Positions 9,594-18,750 are shown, counted from the stretch's first letter. The stretch: DNA of 64,000 nt from JAWPMT01 sp965215825 (GCA_965215825.1 CBDCEM010000003.1:4774001-4838000), one strand, 5' to 3'. Made by a program: numbers and translations. The notes: a model not told the origin generated them from the letters alone.

Positions 9594-9751
9594 AGCAATA
9601 GATTCACGCGGTGATTATGATAATTGAATTGCACATGTGTGAATCAAAGGACTTTAATTTTATGATTATTTACAAATGACTCTATTAGTCAAATGTGGTT
9701 TTTATATGAAATCAAACAAACTAAGTACAGACACTTGTTTTAAAGGTACGA

Positions 9752-10630
9752 TCAATCCAGATGAAAATCCAGTTCTCCCGCATTTACACGAAATTCTAAT
9801 CGATTTTCTGGAGGAGGAATCAAACAGGTTGCAAAATCGGTAAAGGCACACGGAGGATTGTAGGATTTATTGAAATCAATCGTTGTTTTCCCGTCAGGTC
9901 CAGGCCTTGGCACATGTAAATAACGTCCACTACCATAAGTCTCAATTGCACTCGTTTCATCACTAAAAATGATAAAGAAATCAGTGTCTTTTAGGGGCTC
10001 CAGTGAGTACTCGTTTCCATTGAATTGAAATTGAAGTTGCCCTTCCACTTCGAACTCAAAATGATGCCCAAGAACATTGTCTACCTTCAGCTTTTTCATC
10101 GGTATATAAGGTTTGAAAATAGCATCGACAACTAGATTGGGGTTGTACTCATAGAAATGAATATCAATATTCTCTGTAAGTAAAGGGTGATTGAGGTCCT
10201 TTAGCCTTACGCCTACATTACCAACTCTTTCAATAATATACCAGACATAGTCCCCAAAGACCATCTCCTTTACTACTTCCTGATCAGGATCAAATACGAT
10301 GCTTTCTGTCTGATAAACTGAATCAACCAAAATTCCCTGAGCTACTTTGGTTATTGTCACTACGCCGTTCACCACGTTTAGTATACCACTTTCGGAGGGA
10401 AAAGCTTCGGGGAAAATTATCGAATTACCACTATCTGAACCAAAAGTGTTTGTCCCATCCTCAAGCCAGTATAAACCCTCTAAATTCAGAAAGCCCTCTT
10501 TTGATTTTAGTTCAGTCATTCGTTCTGCCTTCCATTTGTTCCATTCCGCAAGCTGTTCAGGAGTAGCTTGTTTGGGAGCTGGTGTGCAAGCCAAAATAAG
10601 CAGGAAAATCACGAACTTCGATTTGACCAT
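9752..10630 (-). CDS. DUF1684 lipoprotein
   Basis: The protein matches the DUF1684 family in both halves. Near the N-terminus is WNKWKAERMTELKSKEGFLN followed by LEGLYWL, and near the C-terminus RYLHVPRPGPDG, DFNKSYNPPCAF and LIPPPENRL. The reading frame is open further upstream to 10705, but the start at 10630 (an ATG also lies directly before it at 10633) gives a clean lipoprotein leader MVKSKFVIFLLILAC, so I chose it. DUF1684 proteins are frequent in Bacteroidota and have no settled function. The gene stands alone between the glycosyltransferase and hemN on the minus strand. Confidence 0.87.
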   Translation of the reverse strand: MVKSKFVIFLLILACTPAPKQATPEQLAEWNKWKAERMTELKSKEGFLNLEGLYWLEDGTNTFGSDSGNSIIFPEAFPSESGILNVVNGVVTITKVAQGILVDSVYQTESIVFDPDQEVVKEMVFGDYVWYIIERVGNVGVRLKDLNHPLLTENIDIHFYEYNPNLVVDAIFKPYIPMKKLKVDNVLGHHFEFEVEGQLQFQFNGNEYSLEPLKDTDFFIIFSDETSAIETYGSGRYLHVPRPGPDGKTTIDFNKSYNPPCAFTDFATCLIPPPENRLEFRVNAGELDFHLD

Positions 10631-10800
10631 CATATACTGAATTTGGAAGTGAGACATCCAAATTAGCCAATTTCCAGAAGAGTAAATCAACCAGTGATGA
10701 ACCAATATGAGTTTCTCAAACTTTGATCAGCAGCAGTCAAGCTTCATAACTATCTGGCAAAGGTGCCATCATATAAACCCTGGGCTGGCCAGTCATAGAA

Positions 10801-12159
10801 TCAAATCGCCTTACTAAACTTATCAAACCCACCCTTCGAACGCCATAACCGAACATCGAAAACGGAGCAAACATTTCTCAATAACATCATTCGATCCAGA
10901 TTGATCTTCATACCGAATTCATCCATTCGGATCACCTCATCTCGGACCAGTTTATCCATAAGATCCCAATTGATATCCAATCCAAATTCTTCCAGGAAGT
11001 TAGTCTTCCATTCTACTTTGCCGTTGCACATGATGTCCCGAATCAGTCCCCGCAGGAATAGGTCTTCTTTGGTGTGCAAATGTCCTTTGGCAATAGGGAA
11101 TTCTCCTTGATCCAGTGCATCCCTATAAGCCTTGATGTTCTTATGGTTTTGACCAAATGCGGACCAACTATCTCCAATTGAACTCACTCCCAATCCAATT
11201 AAATATTCTGTTCTTTGTGTCGTATAGCCCATGAAGTTTCGATGCAAATCCCCGGCCTCCTTTGCCTTGTACAATTCATCCGCTGGCAATACAAAGTGAT
11301 CCATACCCACTTCTTTGTACCCCGCTATGGCAAACTGTTGTTTTCCGGCGAGGAAGAAAGAAAGTTTCTCTTCTCCCGAAGGAAGAAGGTGCTCAAAAGA
11401 TTTCTGTCCCGGTTTCATCCATGGAACATGTGCGTAACTGTAAAAAGCAATGCGGTCTGGCCTTAATTGGATCGTCTTTTCAAGAGTATCCGCTACGGTT
11501 TTGGCCGTTTGTTTAGGTAATCCATAAATCAGATCGTAGTTGATGGACTTGAAACCAATAGCCCGGGCCCATGAAGTGACCTGCTGCACATCTTCGTATG
11601 ATTGCCGCCGATTGATCTGTTTCTGTACTGCTTCATCAAAATCCTGTATCCCCAAACTCATGCGTCGGAAACCCAATTGATACAGTGCTTCCAGGTGCTC
11701 ACGTGTGGTATTTGCTGGGTGGCCTTCAAAACTCATTTCGGTTTCTTTCGAGACCTCACAATGATCAAGGATTCCTTGTATGAGCTTCTCCAGGTTATTG
11801 GGTTGAAAAAAAGTTGGAGTACCACCTCCAATATGAAGTTCTTTCAAAATAGGGGTACCAGGCAATGCTTGAACATAAAGCATCCATTCTTTAAGCAAGT
11901 AGTTCAGGTATGAATCTTCTACAGCGTGATTTTTTGTAATGATCGTATTGCAGCCACAGTACGTACATAGGCTCTCGCAATAAGGTAAATGAATGTACAA
12001 ACTGACTTCTCCTGCATTCGCCCAGTAAGCATTTCTGATACTATTCTTCCAATCAGCAATGTCAAATTTCTCAAGGTCCCAGAAAGGCACAGTGGGGTAA
12101 CTGGTGTATCGAGGCACCGGAATAGTGTATTCTTGAAGTAATTCCAGATCGGTTGACAT
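10801..12159 (-). CDS. hemN: Oxygen-independent coproporphyrinogen III oxidase
   Basis: The 452-residue radical-SAM enzyme oxidatively decarboxylates coproporphyrinogen III to protoporphyrinogen IX without oxygen, using SAM. The cluster motif is HLPYCESLCTYCGC with Cys61, Cys65 and Cys68 plus the HemN-typical fourth Cys70. Further family marks are ELHIGGGTPTFF, MSLGIQDFDEAVQK and YDLIYGLPKQT, and the length is as expected. It is the last gene of the cco operon, 8 bp after the safE-like gene. The placement makes sense because heme must be made at low oxygen for the cbb3 oxidase encoded just upstream. Confidence in hemN rather than hemW is high from the CxxxCxxCxC motif and the VPRYTSYPT N-terminus. 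Confidence 0.96.
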   Translation of the reverse strand: MSTDLELLQEYTIPVPRYTSYPTVPFWDLEKFDIADWKNSIRNAYWANAGEVSLYIHLPYCESLCTYCGCNTIITKNHAVEDSYLNYLLKEWMLYVQALPGTPILKELHIGGGTPTFFQPNNLEKLIQGILDHCEVSKETEMSFEGHPANTTREHLEALYQLGFRRMSLGIQDFDEAVQKQINRRQSYEDVQQVTSWARAIGFKSINYDLIYGLPKQTAKTVADTLEKTIQLRPDRIAFYSYAHVPWMKPGQKSFEHLLPSGEEKLSFFLAGKQQFAIAGYKEVGMDHFVLPADELYKAKEAGDLHRNFMGYTTQRTEYLIGLGVSSIGDSWSAFGQNHKNIKAYRDALDQGEFPIAKGHLHTKEDLFLRGLIRDIMCNGKVEWKTNFLEEFGLDINWDLMDKLVRDEVIRMDEFGMKINLDRMMLLRNVCSVFDVRLWRSKGGFDKFSKAI

Positions 12160-12167
12160 AATATTTT

Positions 12168-12869
12168 CTATTTACAAATGGTCAATTGTGATGGATTGAA
12201 TGCCCCCATAACGGGAACATCCGGAAATTCTATGGTCGTGGCTCTGATGATCATTATGGCACCAGTTAACAGCATCAATACATTGGTCAGTTTGATTCCC
12301 CGAAATCTGGAAAGCCACTCGCGAAGCGGCAATACAGTGAAACTTGTCATCAGGGGTATTGTCCCCAAGCCAAAGCCGGCCATCATCATTGCTCCAGTCA
12401 AACGATCAGCACTTCCAAGGGCAGCAAAAGCCGCCATATATACCAGCCCACAGGGCAGCAAACCGTTTAACAAGCCGACAAAAAAGAATGTATCAGCCCG
12501 CCGGGATTGGTAAAGGTGAGCGATTCGTTTCCTCACAAATCGCCCCAATTGAGTTTTGGAAACGGACAATTCTAACCTTTGATTAATCGAAGGAAATACA
12601 ACGATGGCTATCAATATCAGGCCTACCAACAACGATAATGATCGCTGAAACCCGGCGAGAGTAAACCCCTCTCCCAGAATTGCCAGTAACAGACCAATGA
12701 GCACATAGGTAATCGTACGGCCCAAGCTATACATTAGGCTCTTAAGCAATCGAGTTCCAAAGTGCGACGTTCGATAAGGCAAAGCCATAGCAAGGGGCCC
12801 ACACATGCCTACACAGTGCCAACTGCCTACAAACCCAATTGTGAATCCGATAAGCAAAGTCGCCATCAC
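12168..12869 (-). CDS. TauE/SafE-like membrane protein of the cco operon
   Basis: The 233-residue protein has about six membrane helices. The first carries GSWHCVGMCGPLAMALPYR, the Cys-containing motif of the UreH/SafE-type family found beside cbb3 oxidase genes in many Bacteroidota. A second conserved segment is GLLNGLLPCGLVYMA. In proteobacteria the related protein affects copper supply and cbb3 assembly, so a copper-related role is plausible, though the domain is formally named after sulfite exporters. Its start overlaps fixH by 4 bp and hemN follows 8 bp later, so it is in the operon. Confidence 0.88.
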   Translation of the reverse strand: MMATLLIGFTIGFVGSWHCVGMCGPLAMALPYRTSHFGTRLLKSLMYSLGRTITYVLIGLLLAILGEGFTLAGFQRSLSLLVGLILIAIVVFPSINQRLELSVSKTQLGRFVRKRIAHLYQSRRADTFFFVGLLNGLLPCGLVYMAAFAALGSADRLTGAMMMAGFGLGTIPLMTSFTVLPLREWLSRFRGIKLTNVLMLLTGAIMIIRATTIEFPDVPVMGAFNPSQLTICK

Positions 12870-13282
12870 AATACAATCCCTTTTTCCTGGTAAAATTTCT
12901 GGCCGTCAATTTCCCATCGGATCTTCAGAATGTAATAGCCTTTCTTAAGGTCGGAACGATCAAAGGTCATTTTTTGCGCCTTTCTCAATTGGAAGTATTT
13001 ATCAAACTGACTGTCAGAAGGGCGGTATAAATGCGCCTCCCCTTGCTCTGGAGCCTGGGGGAAAGTCAATTGCAGCTGGCTCGAAGTAAGCTGAACACGA
13101 GCCTCCATATCATTTGTTCTGGTTCGCTCAATTTGATCAATTCGCTTTTGGAAATTCAGTTCTTCCCGGTAGTAATCTTCCGTGACCAAATCAATGTTTT
13201 GATCAAAACTTTTGACTGCCATGAAAAGGATAAATCCGGCAAATCCGATAAATGATAATGTCAATCCATGTCCCCAATTCAT
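12866..13282 (-). CDS. fixH: FixH/CcoH-family cbb3 oxidase assembly protein
   Basis: The 138-residue protein has a single N-terminal membrane helix (about 4-24) followed by the family signature DLVTEDYYREELNFQKRIDQ, then a small periplasmic beta-domain ending in LKIRWEIDGQKFYQEKGI. FixH/CcoH proteins are needed for stable assembly of cbb3 oxidase. The gene starts 4 bp after ccoG and its end overlaps the safE-like gene by 4 bp, consistent with translational coupling. Sequence conservation in this family is modest, so the call rests on the signature and the location together. Confidence 0.9.
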   Translation of the reverse strand: MNWGHGLTLSFIGFAGFILFMAVKSFDQNIDLVTEDYYREELNFQKRIDQIERTRTNDMEARVQLTSSQLQLTFPQAPEQGEAHLYRPSDSQFDKYFQLRKAQKMTFDRSDLKKGYYILKIRWEIDGQKFYQEKGIVL

Positions 13283-13286
13283 ACTA

Positions 13287-14699
13287 CTACAAGTTTGGAC
13301 CTAAGAAGGTCGTGTTGATCGTTTGTAATTTTTTCCCTTGAGCATACACTCCCACCTTTACTTTCGTAGACATACCGGTCAATTCGGATCGATCAAGGTG
13401 AATAAACAAAGCACCTTCGCCAACAGATTGCCCTTCTACAGGAAGCAAGTCGCCGACCATTGTAATTTCTCCTTTGACATTTTCCAGCCTGAATTCGAAG
13501 GGTACTTCCGATAAGGTCTTATTTAATACTTTGAAATTATAGAGGTTACTCACTTTGTTGTCATCTTGCTTCTGGTAAAGCATACCGGGTGTTCTAAGTA
13601 TCGTAGCTTCTATGTCAGAGCGCATGACCAATAGCGTTACCATTACTCCGATTAGGACCACTAACACACCAGTATAAGCTTTAAGTCTTGTGGTAAATTG
13701 AAAAGGTTTTCTATCTACTATGTTAGCTTCGGAAGCATACCGAATCAATCCACGATTCAAACCAATTCGATCCATGATGCTGTCGCAGGCATCAATACAA
13801 GCCGTACAATTCACACATTCGAGCTGAGTTCCATTGCGAATATCGATACCTGTGGGGCAAACCTGGACGCACTGATTGCAGTCAATACAATCTCCCAGAC
13901 TCGTTGCATCGCGATCCTGATTTTTCCGATACTTACCACGTGACTCTCCCCTTACATGATCATAAGCAACAACAACACTGTTTCGATCCAACATCACCCC
14001 TTGAAAGCGTCCATAAGGACAAATAGTTGTACAAACCTGCTCCCGAAGCTTGGAAAACACCCCATAAAATGCTCCGGTAAAACCTATCATTGCCAGAAAG
14101 CCTCCAATATTCTCAGAAGGGGCCGTTTGTACCAACGCAACTGTCTCATCAAAACCTATCAGGTAGGAGATGAAGGTATGCATGATAAAGAAGCTGATAA
14201 ATAGAAATATGAAGTGTTTGGCACTCTTTTTTAGAATCTTTTCGGAATTCCAGGTCTGCTTATTCAACTTCTTCTGTGCCATGTAATCCCCCTCGATCCA
14301 ATACTCTACCTTTCGAAAGACCATTTCCATAAAAATGGTCTGAGGACAGATCCATCCACAGAAAATCCGACCATAAGCCACCGTAAAAAGGATGATAAAG
14401 ACCACTGATGTGATCATCCCAATCACAAATAGAAAAAAATCCTGTGGCCAAAAGATCTGACCGAAGATGACAAAACGGCGCTCAAAAATATTGAAGAGCA
14501 GCATGGGCTGTCCTCCAATTTTGATAATAGGCGCCAGGAAAAGAAAGGCCAACAAGATAATGGAAACAATCAGTCGCCAGTTGTGAAAACGACCTTTCGG
14601 TTTTTTGGGGTAAACCCAAATCCGTTTACCTTCTTTATCAATCGTACTTATTTCATCACGAAAGTCTTCATCATCATATATATTATCCAATTTATCCAT
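13287..14699 (-). CDS. ccoG: Cytochrome c oxidase accessory protein CcoG
   Basis: The 470-residue membrane protein binds 4Fe-4S clusters and reduces copper for cbb3 assembly. It has about four to five helices with the family motif GRIFCGWICPQTIFMEMVFR, the cytoplasmic cluster block CIDCNQCVQVCPTGIDI, a second Cys block ECVNCTACIDACD, and a C-terminal periplasmic Ig-like domain (about 370-470). The frame is open back to 14804, but that would run through the end of ccoP. The ATG at 14699 gives the usual start MDKLDNIYDDEDFRDEIS and a 16-bp gap, so I used it. Confidence 0.95.
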   Translation of the reverse strand: MDKLDNIYDDEDFRDEISTIDKEGKRIWVYPKKPKGRFHNWRLIVSIILLAFLFLAPIIKIGGQPMLLFNIFERRFVIFGQIFWPQDFFLFVIGMITSVVFIILFTVAYGRIFCGWICPQTIFMEMVFRKVEYWIEGDYMAQKKLNKQTWNSEKILKKSAKHFIFLFISFFIMHTFISYLIGFDETVALVQTAPSENIGGFLAMIGFTGAFYGVFSKLREQVCTTICPYGRFQGVMLDRNSVVVAYDHVRGESRGKYRKNQDRDATSLGDCIDCNQCVQVCPTGIDIRNGTQLECVNCTACIDACDSIMDRIGLNRGLIRYASEANIVDRKPFQFTTRLKAYTGVLVVLIGVMVTLLVMRSDIEATILRTPGMLYQKQDDNKVSNLYNFKVLNKTLSEVPFEFRLENVKGEITMVGDLLPVEGQSVGEGALFIHLDRSELTGMSTKVKVGVYAQGKKLQTINTTFLGPNL

Positions 14700-14715
14700 C
14701 CTCACGTGGGAGTCC

Positions 14716-15558
14716 CTACTCTTCTTCAGTTTCAAGTACGGTTCGCTCGTACAAATCGCCCTGAGGCGCTTTTTGTCCGTCCGGATTGGCTCCTTCCATA
14801 TCATAAATAAATGCCGACACCTGTTGGATCTCAGCTCCGGAGAGTTGATTCTTCCAGGCGATCATCCCTTTAGTTGGCACACCTTCTTCTATGGTCGTGA
14901 TGATGTTCGCCATGCTTCCCCCATGAATCCAGTATTGATCAACAAAATTGGGACCGATACCCCCCTGGCCTTGTGCACCGTGGCAGGCAGAACAGAATTT
15001 CTGATATACCTTTTTACCCGCTGCAATGGCTTCCGGCCCTGTTACCGGCACTTCAATGGGCCCTTCCTTTGCCAACAAAGCCGCTTTATAGTCCGCCACT
15101 TCCTGTGCCGCAACGACCATTTCCGTTTCGTACTCTTCCTGCTGCAACTGTCCGGTACCAATCAAATGATAGTTGACCAGATAAAGGACACCAAAAACGA
15201 TCGTCAGGTAAAACATTCCTTTCCACCAGGGTGGCAGGTTGTTGTCCAACTCCCGAATGCCGTCGTACTCGTGAGAAGTCAGTATAACTGTCTCCTGCTC
15301 CATGGGTTTAAAGCTATTTGCAGACTTCCACCATTTACTGAACCATGACTCTTTGACTGATTCATCGGCTTCTGATTGGCTAAATACCTTCACCGCCTGC
15401 ACAGTCACGACCAACAGTAGTAGTGCTACCAAAGCAACACCAAGTGCGATGGAAAGTACAATTTCTGCAAAATAGGTTTCTATAAAACCACTTCCATCCT
15501 GCCCAAATCCAAGTGCCGGAAGTGAAGTAAGAAGAGCTAACGCAACAGGCTTTTTCAT
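14716..15558 (-). CDS. ccoP: cbb3-type cytochrome c oxidase subunit III
   Basis: The 280-residue subunit has an N-terminal hydrophobic leader, a membrane helix (about 31-58), a second helix (about 113-131) preceded by DNNLPPWWKGMFY, and one cytochrome c domain with heme site CSACH (Cys189, Cys192, His193) and an axial Met in the GMIAWKNQL segment. Proteobacterial CcoP usually has two heme c domains; this one has a single domain, as is common in Bacteroidota. It passes electrons from soluble cytochrome c to CcoO/CcoN. Its start overlaps ccoQ by 4 bp. Confidence 0.95.
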   Translation of the reverse strand: MKKPVALALLTSLPALGFGQDGSGFIETYFAEIVLSIALGVALVALLLLVVTVQAVKVFSQSEADESVKESWFSKWWKSANSFKPMEQETVILTSHEYDGIRELDNNLPPWWKGMFYLTIVFGVLYLVNYHLIGTGQLQQEEYETEMVVAAQEVADYKAALLAKEGPIEVPVTGPEAIAAGKKVYQKFCSACHGAQGQGGIGPNFVDQYWIHGGSMANIITTIEEGVPTKGMIAWKNQLSGAEIQQVSAFIYDMEGANPDGQKAPQGDLYERTVLETEEE

Positions 15559-15737
15559 GGCTGAGATTCGTTTTGATCTAAAGGAAGTCTTGCTATTTCG
15601 TCCATCTTTTTCTTATCAGCCTTGATCACCCAGACCAGGCACACCACGAAGAATAAGAAGAAGATGACAAAGGAGATAAGGGGAAAGAATTCTATTCCCG
15701 TGATGGTCTCTAAGTGATGTTTAATGAATTTTAGCAT
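15555..15737 (-). CDS. ccoQ: Small cbb3 oxidase subunit CcoQ/FixQ
   Basis: The 60-residue protein has one membrane helix (about 18-40) followed by a charged tail VIKADKKKMDEIARLPL. Its size, topology and position between ccoNO and ccoP identify it as CcoQ, which stabilises the oxidase complex. Its stop overlaps the start of ccoP by 4 bp (ATGA), and ccoNO ends 18 bp after... upstream in transcription order, so it is well inside the operon. Sequence alone would be too short for a firm call; the context carries it. Confidence 0.87.
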   Translation of the reverse strand: MLKFIKHHLETITGIEFFPLISFVIFFLFFVVCLVWVIKADKKKMDEIARLPLDQNESQP

Positions 15738-15755
15738 GGTGTCAATTGTTTTCTC

Positions 15756-17936
15756 TCAGTTAGGGTCTACTTTACTGATATCGGTACCTAGTCGCTGTAG
15801 GTAGGCGATAAGAGCAATGATCTCTTTTTGGGAACCTACTTCAATACCCTGGTCGCCAAGGTTTCTGGAAATCTCGACGGATTGATCCTGGATCAGTTTT
15901 AAAGCCTCCGCCTCACTCATGTCGGGATATGGAACACCCATCTGACGCATGGCATTGAGCTTAGCTTCAGTTGAGGAGGTATTTAGCTCTTGCTCAAAAA
16001 GCCATGGATAGGGAGGCATGATTGAACCCGGCGACATAGAATTTGGGTCCAACATGTGATGATAGTGCCAGCTATCAGGATATTTACCACCTATTCTTAG
16101 CAAATCTGGTCCTGTTCGTTTCGAACCCCACAAGAACGGGTGATCATATACAAACTCACCGGCTTTAGCATATTCACCATATCGCTCTGTCTCAGATCTG
16201 AACGGGCGGATCATTTGAGAGTGACAGACATTACATCCTTCACGGATGTAGATGTCACGCCCTTCAAGTTCCAGTGGCGTATAGGGTTCAACACTTGAAA
16301 TCGTCGGCACATTGGATTTCACTAAAAAGGTTGGCACTAATTCTACCAAGCCACCGATCAGAATCATGATCAGCGACCAAACCAGAAGGTTCACTGGTCT
16401 CCATTCGAATATCCGTCGATGCCAGTGTTCATGTTTCGGAGGTACATACCCTGCGGATAAAGGAGCCGCCTGGTCTTTTGTCTCCGGAATAAAACTCCCT
16501 TGTTTTGCGGTCATTACCAGGTTATAGACCATTACAAATACGCCACCCAGGTAGAGGGCACCTCCAAAGGCGCGGAGGGCATACATTGGTTTAATCTGCG
16601 TGACAGTCTCGAGGAAGTTGGGATATGCCAGGATACCAGACTCGGTGAATTCTTTCCACATCAGGCTTTGAACAAAACCAGCCCAATACATTGGAAGTGC
16701 ATAAAATACAATACCCATCGTACCAACCCAGAAGTGAATATTTGCCAGCTTATTTGAGAACAACTGTGCTCCATACAGTTTCGGAATCAGGTAATACAAC
16801 ATGCCGAAAGTGAGAAATCCATTCCAGCCCAAACCTCCCACATGCACGTGTGCTACAATCCAGTCTGTAAAGTGCGCTATGGCATTCACATTTTTCAGCG
16901 ACAACAATGGGCCTTCAAATGTCGCCATGCCATAACAAGAAACGGCCACGACCATGAATTTAAGAATAGGGTCTTCTCTTACCCGGTCCCATGCACCTCG
17001 GAGTGTGAATAGTCCATTCAGCATGCCTCCCCAGGACGGAGCGATCAACATTACGGAGAAGACCACTCCCAGTGACTGTGCCCAATCAGGCAAAGCATTG
17101 TACAGCAAATGGTGAGGGCCCGCCCAGATGTAGATAAAAATTAGTGCCCAAAAGTGAATAATCGACAGACGGTAGCTGTAGATCGGGCGATTGGACGCTT
17201 TAGGAATAAAATAGTACATCAGTCCCAGGTAAGGAGTAGTCAGGAAGAACGCGACCGCATTATGTCCATACCACCATTGTACCAGCGCATCTTGTACCCC
17301 TGCAAACAGGCTGTAGCTTTTGAATAATGTTACTGGAAACTCAAGAGAATTGACGATATGCAGTACCGCAACTGTGACGAAGGTGGCGATATAAAACCAG
17401 ATAGCTACGTACAGGTGACGCTCTCTTCTTTTCAAGATCGTCATGAACATATTGATGCCAAAGACTACCCAAATCAAAGCGATGGCAATATCTATGGGCC
17501 ACTCAAGCTCCGCATATTCCTTAGAGGTGGTTAGCCCCAGCGGTAAAGTAATTGCCGCCGCCAGGATGATCGTCTGCCACCCCCAGAAGTGAATCTTGCT
17601 CAGTAGATCACTAAACATTCGAGCCTTGCATAGTCGTTGTAGTGTATAGTATACCCCTGCAAAAATGCCATTCCCGACAAAGGCAAAAATCACGGCATTG
17701 GTATGTAAAGGCCGTATCCTTCCAAAAGTGGTGTACTGGATACCAAAGTTCAGCTCCGGAAATACGAATTGTAGCGCTACCAGCAATCCGACCGTCATAC
17801 CCACAATACCAAATACCGTTGCTGCGATGATAAACATCCGAACAGTCGTATTGTCGTAGTAAAATACCTCCACACCAGTCGCTTCTGTTTGATTACGAGT
17901 AGGTTCAGTGTGATTCACAGATTCTTGAGTCTCCAT
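15756..17936 (-). CDS. ccoNO: Fused cbb3 cytochrome c oxidase subunits I and II
   Basis: The 726-residue protein fuses CcoN and CcoO. The first part (about 30-500) is a 12-helix heme-copper oxidase subunit with the active-site region QWWYGHNAVAFFLTTPYLG, histidines in GPHHLLYNALPDW, and VAHVHVGGLGWNG for the low- and high-spin hemes. The second part (about 520-726) is the membrane-anchored monoheme subunit with REGCNVCHSQMIRPF. The complex reduces O2 with high affinity and pumps protons. Such fusions are usual in Bacteroidota. The start codon directly follows the ccoS stop, with no gap, indicating tight coupling. Confidence 0.97.
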   Translation of the reverse strand: METQESVNHTEPTRNQTEATGVEVFYYDNTTVRMFIIAATVFGIVGMTVGLLVALQFVFPELNFGIQYTTFGRIRPLHTNAVIFAFVGNGIFAGVYYTLQRLCKARMFSDLLSKIHFWGWQTIILAAAITLPLGLTTSKEYAELEWPIDIAIALIWVVFGINMFMTILKRRERHLYVAIWFYIATFVTVAVLHIVNSLEFPVTLFKSYSLFAGVQDALVQWWYGHNAVAFFLTTPYLGLMYYFIPKASNRPIYSYRLSIIHFWALIFIYIWAGPHHLLYNALPDWAQSLGVVFSVMLIAPSWGGMLNGLFTLRGAWDRVREDPILKFMVVAVSCYGMATFEGPLLSLKNVNAIAHFTDWIVAHVHVGGLGWNGFLTFGMLYYLIPKLYGAQLFSNKLANIHFWVGTMGIVFYALPMYWAGFVQSLMWKEFTESGILAYPNFLETVTQIKPMYALRAFGGALYLGGVFVMVYNLVMTAKQGSFIPETKDQAAPLSAGYVPPKHEHWHRRIFEWRPVNLLVWSLIMILIGGLVELVPTFLVKSNVPTISSVEPYTPLELEGRDIYIREGCNVCHSQMIRPFRSETERYGEYAKAGEFVYDHPFLWGSKRTGPDLLRIGGKYPDSWHYHHMLDPNSMSPGSIMPPYPWLFEQELNTSSTEAKLNAMRQMGVPYPDMSEAEALKLIQDQSVEISRNLGDQGIEVGSQKEIIALIAYLQRLGTDISKVDPN

Positions 17937-18095
17937 TTAGTGATCTTTTGAATTGTCGTTCTCTGGAAATAAAATGCGTATAGAAGGCGTGTAATCATCC
18001 TCGAATTGGCCGTCTTTACTTGCTTTCAAAAAGGCCACTAAAAACAATACGGCAATAATCAGACTGATCCCTATCAGTAAGAAGAGTACTTCCAT
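17937..18095 (-). CDS. ccoS: cbb3 oxidase assembly protein CcoS
   Basis: This 52-residue single-helix protein (MEVLFLLIGISLIIAVLFL then AFLKASKDGQFEDDYTPS) has the short CcoS form: one membrane helix and the conserved GQFEDDYTP tail. CcoS is required for heme and copper insertion into CcoN. The frame is open to an ATG at 18119, with further ATGs at 18101 and 18095; I chose 18095 because CcoS proteins start just before the helix. It is the first gene of the minus-strand cco operon. In most relatives the copper ATPase ccoI lies directly upstream; here that gene is about 17 kb away on the other strand. Confidence 0.92.
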   Translation of the reverse strand: MEVLFLLIGISLIIAVLFLVAFLKASKDGQFEDDYTPSIRILFPENDNSKDH

Positions 18096-18163
18096 GTGCA
18101 TCAATTTTGTTGGCAGCAATGTTAGACCTGGAACAGAATGTCCTTACTGATCGGCTTCAGGAT

Positions 18164-18181
18164 GAAACATGACTTTTGTCA
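18164..18181 (-). promoter_or_regulatory. Fnr/Crp-like box upstream of ccoS
   Basis: On the coding strand the site reads TGACAAAAGTCATGTTTC and contains the perfect palindrome ATGAC-N4-GTCAT (18169-18182). It lies about 69 bp before the ccoS ATG at 18095. The same 18-mer with one change occurs upstream of uspA at 34326-34343, in the same orientation relative to transcription. The TGAC-N4-GTCA layout resembles Crp/Fnr sites, and cbb3 genes are typical Fnr targets, so microaerobic control is a good inference. Binding is not shown. Confidence 0.6.
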
Positions 18182-18190
18182 TATTTTCTT

Positions 18191-18226
18191 CCCTCCTTGA
18201 AAGGGGCCCAATACGGTTAAGTTAAG
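18191..18226. repeat. Solo, diverged end of the IS4-family element in a similar hairpin target
   Basis: Positions 18209-18226 read CAATACGGTTAAGTTAAG, 15 of 18 identical to the terminal repeat CAATGCTATTAAGTTAAG of the complete IS at 19370-20795. It is preceded by CCCTCCTTGAAAGGGG, close to the CCCTCTTGAGAGGGG next to the complete IS. No second end or transposase follows, so it looks like the remnant of a related insertion into the same kind of hairpin. Confidence 0.5.
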
Positions 18227-18513
18227 ATTATTCGCAAGTGCGATAGAATGTTATCCTAAGCTTAAGGGCGTTGGAGAAGGGACTCAGAAACATAAGCCAG
18301 TGCACTACTTCTCTGCGCTCCCAAGGACAACACAACAGAAAATTGGGGGCCTGCCTACGGCCGGGCTTTCACTACTCGTCCTTCTTCGACAGACCTGTGT
18401 TATGCCGAGTCCACCTTGCCGAGGCAGGTGAGTCGAAGGAAGACTCAGACAGGCCGCTCTATCCCTAGGCCTGCTACTTTAAATGTGAGTCCGATTATAA
18501 AACGCTTCAAGAC

Positions 18514-18637
18514 CGTCATTACGAGGCCATTCATAATAATTCCTTAAATGGCCGAAGTAATCTTTAATAAGTTTAGCGTAGACTGCCACACCTTTCCACG
18601 CTATTCCCCCTCGATAAGGTTCGCAGTGACGATTAGG
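18514..18637. repeat. MITE/REP-like dispersed element
   Basis: The ends are imperfect inverted copies: CGTCATTACGAGG on the left and GGTTCGCAGTGACG on the right (its reverse complement begins CGTCACTGCGAACC). The interior contains GCCGAAGTAATCTTTA and AGACTGCCACACC. This layout strongly resembles the short non-coding repeats with GTCATTGCGAGG ends scattered in many bacterial genomes. There is no coding capacity. Copy number in this genome is unknown. Confidence 0.5.
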
Positions 18638-18750
18638 GCGGTTTTTGAGATAAATTATAAATCGAACTCAGGTTTTAAGGATAGACACCTATACACCGAT
18701 TGTAGGGAGTAGTAAAAAATCCAGATATTTGAGTATATCTATCGTATCCA

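Larger units (their letters stand above)
18120..18750. other. Repeat-rich intergenic zone upstream of ccoS
   Basis: About 630 bp without a credible gene. In order it holds the Fnr-like box, a degenerate CCCTCCTTGAAAGGGG hairpin with a solo IS end (18191-18226), a GC-rich block near 18300-18475 (CCTGCCTACGGCCGGGC and CTCTATCCCTA) that resembles intergenic repeats I associate with Bacteroidota, and a MITE-like element at 18514-18637. Mosaic composition of this kind is typical of a recombination or insertion hot spot. Whether the GC-rich block is truly repeated elsewhere in this genome cannot be seen from one window. Confidence 0.45.

Noticed and set aside
14700..14804. Extended N-terminus of ccoG
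   Set aside because: It would overlap the end of ccoP by about 90 bp; the ATG at 14699 gives the usual CcoG start.
18271..18468. A 65-codon plus-strand frame in the repeat-rich zone
   Set aside because: It is made of GC-rich intergenic repeat sequence and has no protein-like pattern.
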